Positions 7,920 through 18,845 of a stretch of 64,000 bases of DNA are shown here, one piece after another (position 1 is the stretch's first letter; every line of letters starts with the position of its first letter). The notes beneath the pieces were generated by a model. The model was not told where the DNA came from. It saw only the letters and a program-made list of their open reading frames with translations, and did no database searches. The DNA comes from Streptomyces changanensis. GTDB taxonomy: Bacteria > Actinomycetota > Actinomycetes > Streptomycetales > Streptomycetaceae. A program made the position numbers and the translations under genes. The stretch lies in NCBI RefSeq assembly GCF_024600715.1, contig NZ_CP102332.1, forward strand, positions 6,200,001 to 6,264,000, given 5' to 3'.

Positions 7920-8684
7920 TCAGCCGCCGAGGTACGGGAAGGCACGCAGGAACGGCTCCGTGGTGGCCGACACGCCCCGGCCGAACGGGGCGTCGATCAC
8001 CCAGATCAGGAAGAGCAGGAAGGCGATCAGGGCGCTGTACAACCCCGCCAGCAGCAGTTCCCGGAACGTCCGCCGGATCTGCAGCGCGAAGATCAGCCCC
8101 ACCGCGACCAACGCCCCGGTGATCAGACCGAACCACACGACGCCCGGCATGGTCTCGCCCGCCGAGTCCGCCCGGACGCTGCGCGCGTCGTCCGCCGCGG
8201 CGACCTGGTCGACCAGCGGCTGGTACGCCTGCGCCTGGTGCGCGTCGGCCGGCCGGTACGAGGTGACCGAGCGCCGCACCTGGTGCAGCAGCTGCGTGCC
8301 CTCGTCCGTCAGCTCCCCGTGCTCCGCCATGGCCTCCCACTCCGGGCCCACCACGTGCCGGACGTACGCCTCCACGTCGGCCCGGATCCGCCGGTGCACG
8401 TCGGCGGGCCACACCTCCGAACGCACGCTCACCTCGTGCAGGGCCTGCGCCTCCTGGCGGACGCTCTCCTGCGCGGTGCCGCGCCCCTCCCAGACGCCGG
8501 CGATGGCCAGCCCGAGGACGATCGCGTAGACCACGCCGATCATCATCGTCATGTACTCCATGACGTCCGGCGTCTCGGTCGGGTCGTCGTCCTCGCCGAT
8601 GCGGCGGTTGTTGATGACGGCGATGACGAGGACGACCGCGCACGCGGCGGCCATCGCCAGGGTCAGGACAAGCCATTCCGACAC
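7920..8684 (-). CDS. DUF4239 membrane protein (bestrophin-like)
   Basis: A 254-residue membrane protein with two N-terminal membrane segments (about 5-24 and 44-64), a soluble helical middle of about 115 residues, and two C-terminal segments (about 182-203 and 210-235). This two-plus-two layout and the conserved MIGVVYAIVLGLAI segment fit DUF4239, which is remotely related to bestrophin anion channels. Its role in Streptomyces is not established. It lies 83 bases downstream of a Pro-rich surface protein gene on the same strand, likely one transcript. Confidence 0.8.
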   Translation of the reverse strand: MSEWLVLTLAMAAACAVVLVIAVINNRRIGEDDDPTETPDVMEYMTMMIGVVYAIVLGLAIAGVWEGRGTAQESVRQEAQALHEVSVRSEVWPADVHRRIRADVEAYVRHVVGPEWEAMAEHGELTDEGTQLLHQVRRSVTSYRPADAHQAQAYQPLVDQVAAADDARSVRADSAGETMPGVVWFGLITGALVAVGLIFALQIRRTFRELLLAGLYSALIAFLLFLIWVIDAPFGRGVSATTEPFLRAFPYLGG

Positions 8685-8766
8685 GGGAACTCTCTCTCGG
8701 TCTCGGTCTCGGGGTGCGGGGGTGCGGGGGTGCGGGGCGGTGGGGGCGGCGCGGCGGCCGTGGGGC

Positions 8767-9399
8767 TCAGCGCGAGCGGGGCCGCAGGACGGCGGCGGCG
8801 AAGACGGCGGGCGCCGTGAGCAGGAGCATCATCGACACCATCGACGGCCCGCGCTTCGGCTTCGGGCGCTGGGCGGCCCGGTAGGCGGGCAGCGGGTACG
8901 GGACCGGGGGCGCTGGCGCGGCCGTCGGCGCCGGGGGCGAAGCCGGCGAAGGGGGCTTTGGCGCCGGACGGGCGGGCGGTGACGGCGCCGGGGGCGCGGG
9001 CGGGGGCGGCGGCGGGGGCGCCGCCGGACGGTCGGATGGCGGGGCGGGGGCCGGCGCCGTGCTCACGGCGGGCGGCTCCGGCCGCGGGGCGGGCGACGGC
9101 GCGGGCGGTGACGGCGCGGGCGGTGACGGCCGCGGCGCGGAGGGGCTGGGCGTCGGTTGCGGCGAGGGGCTGGGGGAGGGCGTCGGGCGCGGTGTCGGCC
9201 AGGGGGGTGTGGGGCGGGGCGTACAGGACGAGCCGCCCGCGACGGACACCGCGTGGGTCCCTCCGGGACCGGTCGACGCGTGGGCGCAGCTGTCGGCCGC
9301 CGCCGACGGCGCGAGGGCGGGGGAGAGCGCGAGCGGCCAGGCGAGCACCGCGCCCGCCACCGCCCGCGCGACGAGGGATCCATACACGCCGAAGAGCAT
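8767..9399 (-). CDS. Pro-rich secreted protein with C-terminal membrane anchor
   Basis: A 210-residue protein: signal peptide (about 1-35), a short Cys-containing segment (two Cys near residues 38 and 59), a long Pro/Ser/Ala-rich stalk of over 100 residues, and a final hydrophobic segment with an RPRSR end. This is the design of a surface stalk protein. It lacks LPXTG and also the GGLGGS of the nearby paralogues. The low-complexity sequence means the exact start is uncertain, although the signal peptide supports 9399. High G+C can create long open frames, but the signal peptide plus anchor make a real gene likely. Confidence 0.65.
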   Translation of the reverse strand: MLFGVYGSLVARAVAGAVLAWPLALSPALAPSAAADSCAHASTGPGGTHAVSVAGGSSCTPRPTPPWPTPRPTPSPSPSPQPTPSPSAPRPSPPAPSPPAPSPAPRPEPPAVSTAPAPAPPSDRPAAPPPPPPPAPPAPSPPARPAPKPPSPASPPAPTAAPAPPVPYPLPAYRAAQRPKPKRGPSMVSMMLLLTAPAVFAAAVLRPRSR

Positions 9400-9605
9400 G
9401 ATCAGACCAACGAGTCACCGTCCGCCGGAGCGCGGCGGTTCCCCTGATGGGAGGTTTCGCTCGCACGTGCGTGCCACCGTCGGGCGCGCCCGCCGACCGG
9501 GAACTTCGGGTCGCCGTTGAACACTTGCGGCCCCCGCGTCCGTACCTAGGACCGTGAACGGCGCACGGCGGACGCCGCGAGCAACTCGACACGACGGGAG
9601 CTGAG

Positions 9606-10679
9606 ATGAGGAACTGGCGCGACACGGCGCTCGCGGCGACGGCGGTGGCGGCCCTGCTGACCCTGACGGCCTGCGGTCAGGACGAGGGGGACCGCATCGG
9701 CGGGCAGTCCGTGGGCGCCGCGGCCCCCGCGGGCGCCCCCGGCGAGGGCGCGGGATACGGGGGGAAGGACTACGGCGGCGCCTACGGCTCCGGCGCGGCG
9801 TCCTCCGGGGCAGCCGCCACGCCCGCCGGGCAGCTGGCCGTCCGCAAGGGCACGGCGAACGGCGACGTCCTCACCGACGCCGAGGGCCGCACCCTCTACC
9901 GGTTCGACAGGGACTCCGCCAACCCGCCCAAGTCCGCCTGCGAGGGTGACTGCGCCACGGCGTGGCCCGTCGTCTCGGCGGAGGGCGCGAAGGCCCCGGC
10001 GGGTGTCGACTCCACGCTGCTCGGCGCGCTCACCCGGCCCGACGGCACCAAGCAGCTGACCGTCGACGGCTGGCCGATGTACCGGTACGCCAAGGACACC
10101 AAGGCCGGTGACACCAACGGCCACGGCGTCGGCGGGACCTGGTACGCGGCGGCACCCGACGGGAAGAAGGCCGCGGCGGGCGCCTCCCCGGGCCCGGCGG
10201 CGGGGGAGGGCGACGGCGGGGACGCCGCGGCGGACGGCGGTGCCGGCGACGGGTACGGCGGCGGGTCCGGCGAAGGGTCCGGCAGCGCGTCCGGCGGCGA
10301 GGAGGCACCCGCCGAACGCGCCGGGCTCTCCGTCCGCGACGACCCGAAGCTCGGCGAGATCGTCGTCGACGGCGAGGGCCGGACCGTCTACCGGTTCACC
10401 AAGGACTCGGCCTGGCCGATGAAGACCGCCTGCACCGGCGCGTGCCTGGAGAAGTGGCCGGTCGTCGAGCCCGTCGCCAAGGCCGACACCGAGGGCGTCA
10501 CCACCAAGGGGTACGTGACGTTCGAGCGGCCCGACGGCAAGAGCCAGCAGACCATCGACTGCTGGCCGCTCTACACCTTCGCCGGCGACAAGAAGCCCGG
10601 CGACACCAACGGTCAGGGCGTGGGCGGCACCTGGTACGCCGTCTCGCCCGACGGAAAGCTGGTCGGAGCGCCCAAGTAG
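9606..10679 (+). CDS. SCO0930-family lipoprotein with YxFxxD repeats
   Basis: A 357-residue lipoprotein (lipobox LTACG near residue 23) with a Gly/Tyr-rich linker and two duplicated regions (about 75-185 and 235-355). Each region has a TLYRFDRDS- or TVYRFTKDS-like Yx(F/W)xxD motif, a paired-Cys ACEGDCATAWP or ACTGACLEKWP segment, and a second motif with GDTNGxGVGGTWYA. These are the hallmarks of the COG4315 family, seen in the SCO0930 lipoprotein of S. coelicolor. The role may be redox- or metal-linked but is not proven. It is followed by a terminator and then the methyltransferase-rmdA pair, the same neighbours as in S. coelicolor as I remember it. Confidence 0.88.
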   Translation: MRNWRDTALAATAVAALLTLTACGQDEGDRIGGQSVGAAAPAGAPGEGAGYGGKDYGGAYGSGAASSGAAATPAGQLAVRKGTANGDVLTDAEGRTLYRFDRDSANPPKSACEGDCATAWPVVSAEGAKAPAGVDSTLLGALTRPDGTKQLTVDGWPMYRYAKDTKAGDTNGHGVGGTWYAAAPDGKKAAAGASPGPAAGEGDGGDAAADGGAGDGYGGGSGEGSGSASGGEEAPAERAGLSVRDDPKLGEIVVDGEGRTVYRFTKDSAWPMKTACTGACLEKWPVVEPVAKADTEGVTTKGYVTFERPDGKSQQTIDCWPLYTFAGDKKPGDTNGQGVGGTWYAVSPDGKLVGAPK

Positions 10680-10711
10680 AGTCCCCCACAAGCGACTCCG
10701 GCCCGGTGGGC

Positions 10712-10749
10712 GGCCCGTCGACTCCCTCCCCTCGCGGGAGTGACGGGCC
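10712..10749 (+). terminator. Terminator after the SCO0930-like gene
   Basis: A 14-bp stem with one bulged base (10712-10726 with 10736-10749), loop about 9 bases, followed within a few bases by TCTTT. It begins 32 bases after the stop codon. Confidence 0.7.
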
Positions 10750-10914
10750 GTCTTTCCGCGCGCCCGAGGCGCGCCCCGCCCGTACCGCCGCCTGTGACGA
10801 AGAACGGATCGCATTTTTCCGTTTCCCCTCGCCCTCCCGGCGGGCGATCAGTAGCCTCGGCTCGAACACCGGCCAGGAACTGGCCTCATCACCGTGGCGA
10901 CTGTTGGAGATTCG

Positions 10915-11727
10915 ATGGACCGTCCCGCCTGGGCCCCGCCGGGCATCGACCTGTCGGTGCCGAGCGTGTCCCGCATCTACGACTACTACCTGGGCGGTTC
11001 CCACAACTTCGAAGTCGACCGCGAGGCCGCCCGCAGGGCGATGGAGTTCCTGCCCGGACTGCCCAAGATCATGCAGGCCAACCGGGCGTTCATGCGCCGC
11101 GCCGTCCGCCACGCGATCGGCGAGGGCGTGACCCAGTTCCTCGACATCGGCTCCGGCATACCGACCTTCGGCAACGTCCACGAGGTCGCCTTCGCCGCCG
11201 CCCCCGACGCCCGGGTCGTCTACGTCGACCACGACCCCGTCGCCGTGGCCCACAGCAAGGCCGTGCTCGACGGCGACGAGCGCGTCGACATCGCCGCCGC
11301 CGACCTGCGCAAGCCGAAGGACGTGCTGCGCAGCTCGCCCGTGACCCGACTGCTCGACCTGGACCGGCCGGTGGCGCTGCTCCTCGTCGCCGTGCTGCAC
11401 TTCCTGGAGGACGCCGACCGGCCCTACGAGGCGGTCGAGGAGCTCCGTGAGGCGCTGGCGCCCGGCAGCCTCCTCATCCTCACCCACGCCTCGTTCGAGG
11501 GCATCCCGGTCCCCGAGGCGCAGGCGGACGGCACCGTCGGTGTCTACCGCGACATCCGCAATCCCCTCGTGATGCGCTCCCGCGACGAGGTCACCCGGTT
11601 CTTCGACGGGTTCGAGATGGTCGAACCCGGCCTGGTGTCCATGCCGCACTGGAGGCCCGACACCCCGCCCGAGCAGGAGGATCCGTACGCCTTCTCGGGC
11701 TTCGCCGGGGTGGGGCGCAAGGGGTGA
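10915..11727 (+). CDS. SAM-dependent methyltransferase (PF04672/DUF574 family)
   Basis: A 270-residue protein of the actinobacterial S-adenosyl methyltransferase family that opens with P-SVSRIYDYYLGGSHNF, the family signature. The SAM site is shown by FLDIGSGIPT and VYVDHDPVAVAHS. The substrate is unknown for the family. The ATG at 10915 is used because GGAG lies 6-9 bases upstream and the signature follows at once. Its stop overlaps the GTG of the following GGDEF-EAL gene (GTGA), so the two are translationally coupled. This coupling links an unknown methylation step with c-di-GMP turnover. Confidence 0.9.
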   Translation: MDRPAWAPPGIDLSVPSVSRIYDYYLGGSHNFEVDREAARRAMEFLPGLPKIMQANRAFMRRAVRHAIGEGVTQFLDIGSGIPTFGNVHEVAFAAAPDARVVYVDHDPVAVAHSKAVLDGDERVDIAAADLRKPKDVLRSSPVTRLLDLDRPVALLLVAVLHFLEDADRPYEAVEELREALAPGSLLILTHASFEGIPVPEAQADGTVGVYRDIRNPLVMRSRDEVTRFFDGFEMVEPGLVSMPHWRPDTPPEQEDPYAFSGFAGVGRKG

Positions 11728-13889
11728 GCACGCCGGCGCAGGCGTCCGGCTCCGCGGCGGAGCCGGACGGCCTGGAGGACAGACTCCAGCGGTTCGCGAC
11801 GATATGGAGCCGGGCCATCTTCCCGGTCACGGCCACGTCGATGACCCGCACCGAATTCGAACAGCACCTGTTGCCGCTGGCGCGGCGGCTCAGCGCCGCC
11901 CTGCACGCGAGGCCGTTCGACGCGGCGCCCGCCCACGCCGTCGGCACCGCCCTGGTCGCCGCGCACTGCACGGACCCCGACGCGCTCAGCCGCACGCTCG
12001 GCGTCGTCGACTCCTACCTGGTGCTGTACTGCGGCGCCGGCGACATCCCCGCCGACGACCTGCGGGCCCGCTGCGCCCGCCTCCAGCACGCCCTGGCCGC
12101 CGGGTTCGCCCGCGCGCTGCGCGAGCGGACCCTCGTCGAACAGGAGGCCATCGCCCGCTCGGCGCTCTCCGCCCGCGCGTTCGCCGAACAGGCCCTGCAC
12201 GCCACCGAGGCCCGCTTCCGCGCCGTCTTCCAGGAGGCGGCCATCGGCATCGGCATCGCCGACCTCGACGGCAACGTCCTCGACGTCAACGAGGCACTCA
12301 CCCGCATGTTCGGCGGCCTCGAACACCTCGTCAGGGGGCGCAACGTCACCGAGTGGGTCCACCCGGAGGACGCCCCGCACGTCTGGAAGCTCTACGGGGA
12401 GCTGGTGCGCGGCGAACGCGACCACTTCCGCGTGGAGAAGCCGTTCTACCGCTCCGACGGCACCGCCCTGTGGACCAATCTGACGGTCTCCCTGCTCCGC
12501 GACGCCGAGGGCCGCCCCCAGTACCAGCTGGCCCTGATGGAGGACACCACCGAGCGGCGGCTGCTCAACCTGCGCCTGCGCTACGAGGCCACCCACGACG
12601 CGCTCACCGGGCTGCCCAACCGCAGCCTGTTCTTCGAGCGCCTCGACAAGGCCCTGACGGCCGGCGACGGCACCCGGTTCGGCCTGTGCTACCTCGACCT
12701 CGACGGCTTCAAGGCCATCAACGACAGCCTCGGTCACGCGGCGGGCGACCGGCTCCTCGTCGAGGTCGCCGACCGGCTGGAGTCCTGCGCCACCGCGCCC
12801 GGCGAGATGGTCGCCCGGCTGGGCGGCGACGAGTTCGTGGCCCTCACCACCGGCCCGGACGTCTCCCCGCAGGACACCGAGGAGCTCGCCGGCCGCATCC
12901 TGAACGCCCTGTCCACACCGATCGGCCTGGACGGGCGGGAGATCACCGTGCGCGGCAGCATCGGCATCGTCGAGGGCTGCGCCGGCGAACGCGGCTCCGC
13001 GGACGTGCTGCGCAGCGCCGACATCACCATGTACCGCGCCAAGTCGGCGGGCGGCAACCGCTATGAGCGCGCCGACGCCGAGGCCGACGCCCGCGCCATC
13101 ACCCGCCACGGCCTGACCACCGCGCTCCCGGCGGCCCTGGACCGGGGCGAGTTCTTCATCGAGTACCAGCCGCTCGTCCACCTCGGCGACGGCACGGTGC
13201 ACGGCGCGGAGGCGCTGGTCCGCTGGTGCCACCCGCAGCACGGCGTGCTCGGCCCGGACCGGTTCATCCCGCTCGCCGAGCACACCGGGCTCATCGTGCC
13301 GCTCGGGCGCTGGGTCCTGCAGGAGGCGGTGCGCCAGGCCAGGTACTGGGAACACCTCCACGCCGACGGCGGCCCGCTGCGGATCAACGTCAACCTCTCG
13401 CCCACCCAGCTCCACCACCCCGGGCTCGTCACCGACATCGTCGACGTGCTGGAGCGCTCCGGCCTCGCCCCCGGCGCCCTGTGCCTGGAGGTCACCGAGT
13501 CCGCCCTGATCGGCGCCGACGAGGACCTGCTCAAGCCGCTGCGGCAGCTGGCCGAGATGGGCGTCGACATAGCGCTCGACGACTTCGGCACCGGCTACTC
13601 CAACCTCGCCAACCTCCGCCGCCTGCCGGTCAGCGTCCTCAAGCTCGACCGCTCCTTCACCCGCGGCATGCAGCAGCACCCGGCGGACCCCGTCGACCTG
13701 AAGATCGTCGAGGGCATCGTCTCCCTGGCGCACAGCCTGGAGCTCGCCGTCACCGTGGAGGGCGTGGAGACGGCCGCCCAGGCCGACCAGCTGCGCGCCC
13801 TGGGCTGCGACACGGCCCAGGGCTGGTACTACGCCCGCCCGGGCGCTCCCGACCGCATCCACCGCCTGGTCCTGGCGGACGCCGTGTGA
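11724..13889 (+). CDS. rmdA: PAS-GGDEF-EAL cyclic di-GMP enzyme, RmdA type
   Basis: 721 residues: an N-terminal helical region (1-150), a PAS domain (about 162-280), GGDEF (about 295-455) and EAL (about 465-715). The GGDEF signature is intact (near 367-371); no RxxD inhibitory site precedes it. In the EAL domain the motifs AEALVRW, NLSPTQL, LEVTES, DDFGTGYSNL, KLDRSF and VEGVET are all present, so phosphodiesterase activity is expected. In S. coelicolor the RmdA protein (SCO0928) has this layout and neighbours (SCO0930-type lipoprotein, LysR, sdh) and hydrolyses c-di-GMP, affecting development. The GTG start overlaps the preceding stop. The gene symbol rests on domain order and context, not on a search. 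Confidence 0.88.
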   Translation: MSTPAQASGSAAEPDGLEDRLQRFATIWSRAIFPVTATSMTRTEFEQHLLPLARRLSAALHARPFDAAPAHAVGTALVAAHCTDPDALSRTLGVVDSYLVLYCGAGDIPADDLRARCARLQHALAAGFARALRERTLVEQEAIARSALSARAFAEQALHATEARFRAVFQEAAIGIGIADLDGNVLDVNEALTRMFGGLEHLVRGRNVTEWVHPEDAPHVWKLYGELVRGERDHFRVEKPFYRSDGTALWTNLTVSLLRDAEGRPQYQLALMEDTTERRLLNLRLRYEATHDALTGLPNRSLFFERLDKALTAGDGTRFGLCYLDLDGFKAINDSLGHAAGDRLLVEVADRLESCATAPGEMVARLGGDEFVALTTGPDVSPQDTEELAGRILNALSTPIGLDGREITVRGSIGIVEGCAGERGSADVLRSADITMYRAKSAGGNRYERADAEADARAITRHGLTTALPAALDRGEFFIEYQPLVHLGDGTVHGAEALVRWCHPQHGVLGPDRFIPLAEHTGLIVPLGRWVLQEAVRQARYWEHLHADGGPLRINVNLSPTQLHHPGLVTDIVDVLERSGLAPGALCLEVTESALIGADEDLLKPLRQLAEMGVDIALDDFGTGYSNLANLRRLPVSVLKLDRSFTRGMQQHPADPVDLKIVEGIVSLAHSLELAVTVEGVETAAQADQLRALGCDTAQGWYYARPGAPDRIHRLVLADAV

Positions 13890-13896
13890 CCCCGGC

Positions 13897-13917
13897 CCGG
13901 CCCCCGTCGGGGGCCGG
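13897..13917 (+). terminator. Hairpin after the GGDEF-EAL gene
   Basis: A perfect 9-bp G+C stem (CCGGCCCCC / GGGGGCCGG) with a 3-base loop, 8 bases after the stop codon at 13889. No T-run. Confidence 0.5.
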
Positions 13918-14005
13918 CAGCCACCCTCCTCGCCCCTGCCCACCGCCCAAGACGACCCGACCCGCCCGGGGCGACCCGCCCGCCCGTTCGCCGCCGCCCC
14001 GGCGG

Positions 14006-14117
14006 CCCGTCCCGTCCGGCCGACCCGGCAGCACCCGCCGGGCCACCCGTCCCGTCCGGCCGACCCGGCAGCACCCGCCGGGCCACCCGTCCCGTCCGGC
14101 CGACCCGGCAGCACCCG
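14006..14117. repeat. 40-bp direct repeat, about 2.8 copies
   Basis: A 40-bp unit beginning CCCGTCCCGTCCGGCCGACC recurs at 14006, 14046 and 14086 with nearly no mismatch. It fills the space between the convergent GGDEF-EAL and LysR genes. Likely a slippage-prone minisatellite; no dyad symmetry or recombination site is evident. Confidence 0.85.
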
Positions 14118-14145
14118 TCCGGGCGACCCGGCCCCGCCGGGCGGT

Positions 14146-15030
14146 TCAGCGCCCCGGCAGCGACTGGAGCAGCACCTGCTGGAGCTCCCGGGCCGCCCGG
14201 GGCGGCGCGACGTCGCTGCGGTGCGCCAGCGCGATGGTCCGCCGCAGCCCCGGCGGCGCCAGCGCCGTCACCCGCAGGTCGCGCCCCGCCCGGGCCACCA
14301 TGCTGGGCACCACCGCCACGCCCAGCCCCGCCCGCACGAAGCCCAGGACGGCGTCCATCTCGCCGCCCTCCACGGTGAACGACGGCTCGAAGCCCTCCGC
14401 CCGGCAGGCGGCCACCGTCAGCTCCCGCAGGTCGTACCCGTGCCGGAACATGACCATCGGGCGCCCCTCCAGGTCCCGGATCCGCACGGGCCGCCGCGGC
14501 GCCGGTTCCGCCGTCGAGGAGACGACCACCAGGTCCTCCCGGAGCAGTTCCACCGTCGTCAGCGCGGGTGACGGCGTCGGCAGCGGCAGGACGACCAGCG
14601 CCAGGTCGAGCGCGCCCCGCGCCAGCTCCCGCACGAGGTCGTGCGAACCGCCCTCCTCGATCAGGAGCCGGACGCCCGGGTACAGCGCGTGGAAGGCCCG
14701 CAGGACCTCCGGCAGCAGCCCGGTGCACAGGCTCGGCGTCGCGCCCAGCCGCACCCGCCCGCGCCGAAGCCGCACCAGCTCCTGCACCTCCTGCCGGGCG
14801 GTGTCCGCGTCGGCGAGGATGCGCCGCGCGAGCGGCAGCAGCGCCTCGCCCGCGTCGGTCAGGGTGATGTTGCCCCGGGCCCGGCTGAACAGCTCGGCGC
14901 CCAGCTCCTTCTCCAGGGCGCGCACCTGCTGCGAGAGCGACGGCTGCGAGACGTGGACGCGCTCGGCGGCCCGGGTGAAGTGCCGCGTCTCGGCCACGGC
15001 CACGAAGTACACGAGCTGCTGGAACTGCAT
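14146..15030 (-). CDS. LysR-family regulator divergent from the succinate dehydrogenase operon
   Basis: A 294-residue LysR-type regulator. The N-terminal winged HTH (about 1-60) reads HFTRAAERVHVSQPSLSQQVRALEKELG in outline, and the rest is the periplasmic-binding-like effector domain. It is transcribed away from the sdh operon, with only 95 bases between starts and an 8+8 bp dyad in the middle. By the usual LysR logic it controls its own gene and the sdh operon with a small-molecule co-inducer, perhaps a C4 acid; that is inference. Length is normal and no defect is seen. Confidence 0.92.
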   Translation of the reverse strand: MQFQQLVYFVAVAETRHFTRAAERVHVSQPSLSQQVRALEKELGAELFSRARGNITLTDAGEALLPLARRILADADTARQEVQELVRLRRGRVRLGATPSLCTGLLPEVLRAFHALYPGVRLLIEEGGSHDLVRELARGALDLALVVLPLPTPSPALTTVELLREDLVVVSSTAEPAPRRPVRIRDLEGRPMVMFRHGYDLRELTVAACRAEGFEPSFTVEGGEMDAVLGFVRAGLGVAVVPSMVARAGRDLRVTALAPPGLRRTIALAHRSDVAPPRAARELQQVLLQSLPGR

Positions 15031-15048
15031 GACCCCAGCCTAAGCGGG

Positions 15049-15071
15049 GTCGATAGCCGACACCTATCGAC
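15049..15071. promoter_or_regulatory. Probable LysR operator between lysR and sdh
   Basis: A perfect inverted repeat, GTCGATAG-N7-CTATCGAC, lies between the divergent LysR and sdh starts. It holds the ATA-N9-TAT core (T-N11-A) expected for LysR-type regulators. It is 18 bases upstream of the LysR start and 54 bases upstream of the sdh start. Confidence 0.75.
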
Positions 15072-15125
15072 TTCAGCCGCACCATGTCTTGGACCTCTCG
15101 GAACGGCGGACATACCGTCTCATGT

Positions 15126-15857
15126 ATGGCTCAGGCAACGCGGACGCACTCCTCGGGCACGGCCGGGCGACCGCCGTCCCCGCGCGCCCCCCGGCGCACC
15201 CTCCTCGGATCGACCGTCGGCAAGAAGGCCGTCATGGCCGTCAGCGGCCTGATCCTCCTCGGCTACCTCGTCGCCCACGTCATGGGCAACCTCAAGGTCT
15301 TCTTCGGCCCCGACGAGTTCAACGCCTACGGCCACTGGCTGCGCACCATGGGCGCCCCCGTCCTCCACCACGAGTGGGGCCTGTGGATCGTCCGCGTGGT
15401 GCTGCTCACCGCGGTGGTCGCCCACGGCGTCTCGGCGTACCAGCTCAGCCGGCTCGACCGGAAGGCCCGCCCCACCCGGTACGTGCACCGGCGTCGGCGC
15501 GCGAGCTACGCCACCCGCACCATGCGCTGGGGCGGCGTGATCATCGCCCTGTTCATCGTCTGGCACCTGCTGGACCTCACGACCCTCACCGTCAACGCGA
15601 ACGCCCAGCCCGGGCACCCCTACGAGAACGTCGTGGCGACCTTCTCCACCTGGTACGGCAACGTGATCTACATCGTGGCCATGCTCGCCGTCGGACTGCA
15701 CGTCCGGCACGGCTTCTGGAGCGCCGCCCAGACCCTCGGCGCCGGCAAGGCCCGCCGGGACCGCGCCCTGAAGGCCGCCGCGACCACGCTCGCCCTGGTC
15801 CTCACGGCGGGCTTCCTCGCCGTACCCGTCGCCGTCATGACCGGAGTCGTGAGCTGA
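15126..15857 (+). CDS. Succinate dehydrogenase cytochrome b subunit (b558 family)
   Basis: A 243-residue membrane subunit with five predicted membrane helices (about 41-57, 83-106, 138-158, 180-198 and 216-238) and conserved His residues for haem b (for example in HVMGN, WHLLD and LHVRHGF). It resembles the single-cytochrome subunit of Bacillus/Wolinella-type enzymes and passes electrons between the iron-sulfur subunit and quinone. The ATG at 15126 is used; no good ribosome binding site is visible, so the transcript may have a very short leader. Followed after one base by sdhA. This is the operon that matches SCO0922-0924 in S. coelicolor, a second sdh set. Confidence 0.9.
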   Translation: MAQATRTHSSGTAGRPPSPRAPRRTLLGSTVGKKAVMAVSGLILLGYLVAHVMGNLKVFFGPDEFNAYGHWLRTMGAPVLHHEWGLWIVRVVLLTAVVAHGVSAYQLSRLDRKARPTRYVHRRRRASYATRTMRWGGVIIALFIVWHLLDLTTLTVNANAQPGHPYENVVATFSTWYGNVIYIVAMLAVGLHVRHGFWSAAQTLGAGKARRDRALKAAATTLALVLTAGFLAVPVAVMTGVVS

Positions 15858-15858
15858 C

Positions 15859-17804
<1,946 letters not shown>

Positions 17805-17808
<4 letters not shown>

Positions 17809-18551
17809 GGCTCACCCTGCGCGTCTGGCGCCAGAAGAACGCCGACGCCCCCGGCACCATGGTCACCTACGACGTGGACGGCGTCTCGCGGGACATGTCG
17901 TTCCTGGAGATGCTCGACACCCTCAACGAGGAGCTCATCCTCCGCGGCGAGGACCCCGTCGCCTTCGACCACGACTGCCGCGAAGGCATCTGCGGCGCCT
18001 GCAGCATGGTCATCGACGGCGAGGCCCACGGCCCCGAACGCACCACCACCTGCCAGCTCCACATGCGCGCCTTCCAGGACGGCGCCACCATCGACATCGA
18101 GCCGTGGCGGGCCGCCGCCTTCCCCGTCGTCAAGGACCTCGTGGTCGACCGGTCCGCGTTCGACCGCATCATCCAGGCCGGCGGCTACATCAGCGCCCCC
18201 ACCGGCTCCGCTCCGGAGGCGCACGCCACGCCCGTCCCGAAGGCCGACGCCGACGCCGCCTTCGAGCACGCCGAGTGCATCGGCTGCGGCGCCTGCGTCG
18301 CGGCCTGCCCCAACGGTTCGGCGATGCTCTTCACCTCGGCGAAGGTCAACCACCTCAACGTCCTGCCCCAGGGGGCGCCCGAGCGGGAGACCCGCGTCCT
18401 CGACATGGTGGCGCAGATGGACGCCGAGGGCTTCGGTGGCTGCACGCTGGCGGGGGAGTGTGCCACGGTCTGTCCCAAGGGCATCCCGCTGCCGTCCATC
18501 TCGGCGATGAACAAGGAGTGGCTGCGCGCCGCCCGCCGCCGGGCGGTTTAA
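17805..18551 (+). CDS. sdhB: Succinate dehydrogenase/fumarate reductase iron-sulfur subunit
   Basis: A 248-residue iron-sulfur protein. The [2Fe-2S] ligands are in [12 protein letters not shown] with a further Cys in TTTCQLH; the second domain has [12 protein letters not shown] and CATVCPKG for the [4Fe-4S] and [3Fe-4S] clusters. It carries electrons from FAD to the membrane cytochrome. The ATG overlaps the sdhA stop. The frame is also open upstream inside sdhA, but only the start at 17805 gives the normal N-terminus. No membrane anchor gene beyond the cytochrome b is present, as usual for this type. Confidence 0.95.
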
Positions 18552-18845
18552 GGCCAGCTTCACGCTGTGGCTCCCGTCACAGCGCCGGCGCCCGGGCGAA
18601 AGAATCTCCACCCGGTGGTCGCCCCACGCGGAGGACTTCGCTCCGGCGCACGTCGGCGAAGGCCGCCGACAACAAGATCGATGTCGTTCAACCCTGTACC
18701 GCTCGTGGTGAGTTGTCCGCATCCGAGTCGTCGCCGGCCACCCGATTTCCCCTCTCCGCGTGACCCCGGTAGGCATATGCCTGCCGGGGTCGCCGACCAC
18801 CGCCCCGGTGCACCTGACCACGGGACTCACTTGGGGGTTCTCTTC
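18552..18845. other. Intergenic region after the sdh operon
   Basis: No gene is supported here. The stretch holds the large palindrome listed separately and an AT-richer patch near 18670-18700 that could be a promoter for the following small ORF. Confidence 0.4.
18762..18791. terminator. 30-base near-perfect palindrome, possible sdh terminator
   Basis: Bases 18762-18776 and 18777-18791 form an inverted repeat with a single G-T mismatch and no spacer. As RNA it would fold into a 13-bp hairpin with a tight loop. It lies 211 bases after sdhB and 54 bases before a small ORF, so it may end the sdh transcript, or act as an operator for the ORF. Confidence 0.45.

Noticed and set aside
14006..14117. 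40-bp repeats as a recombination or attachment site
   Set aside because: No dyad, integrase gene or tRNA nearby; it fits a simple minisatellite.
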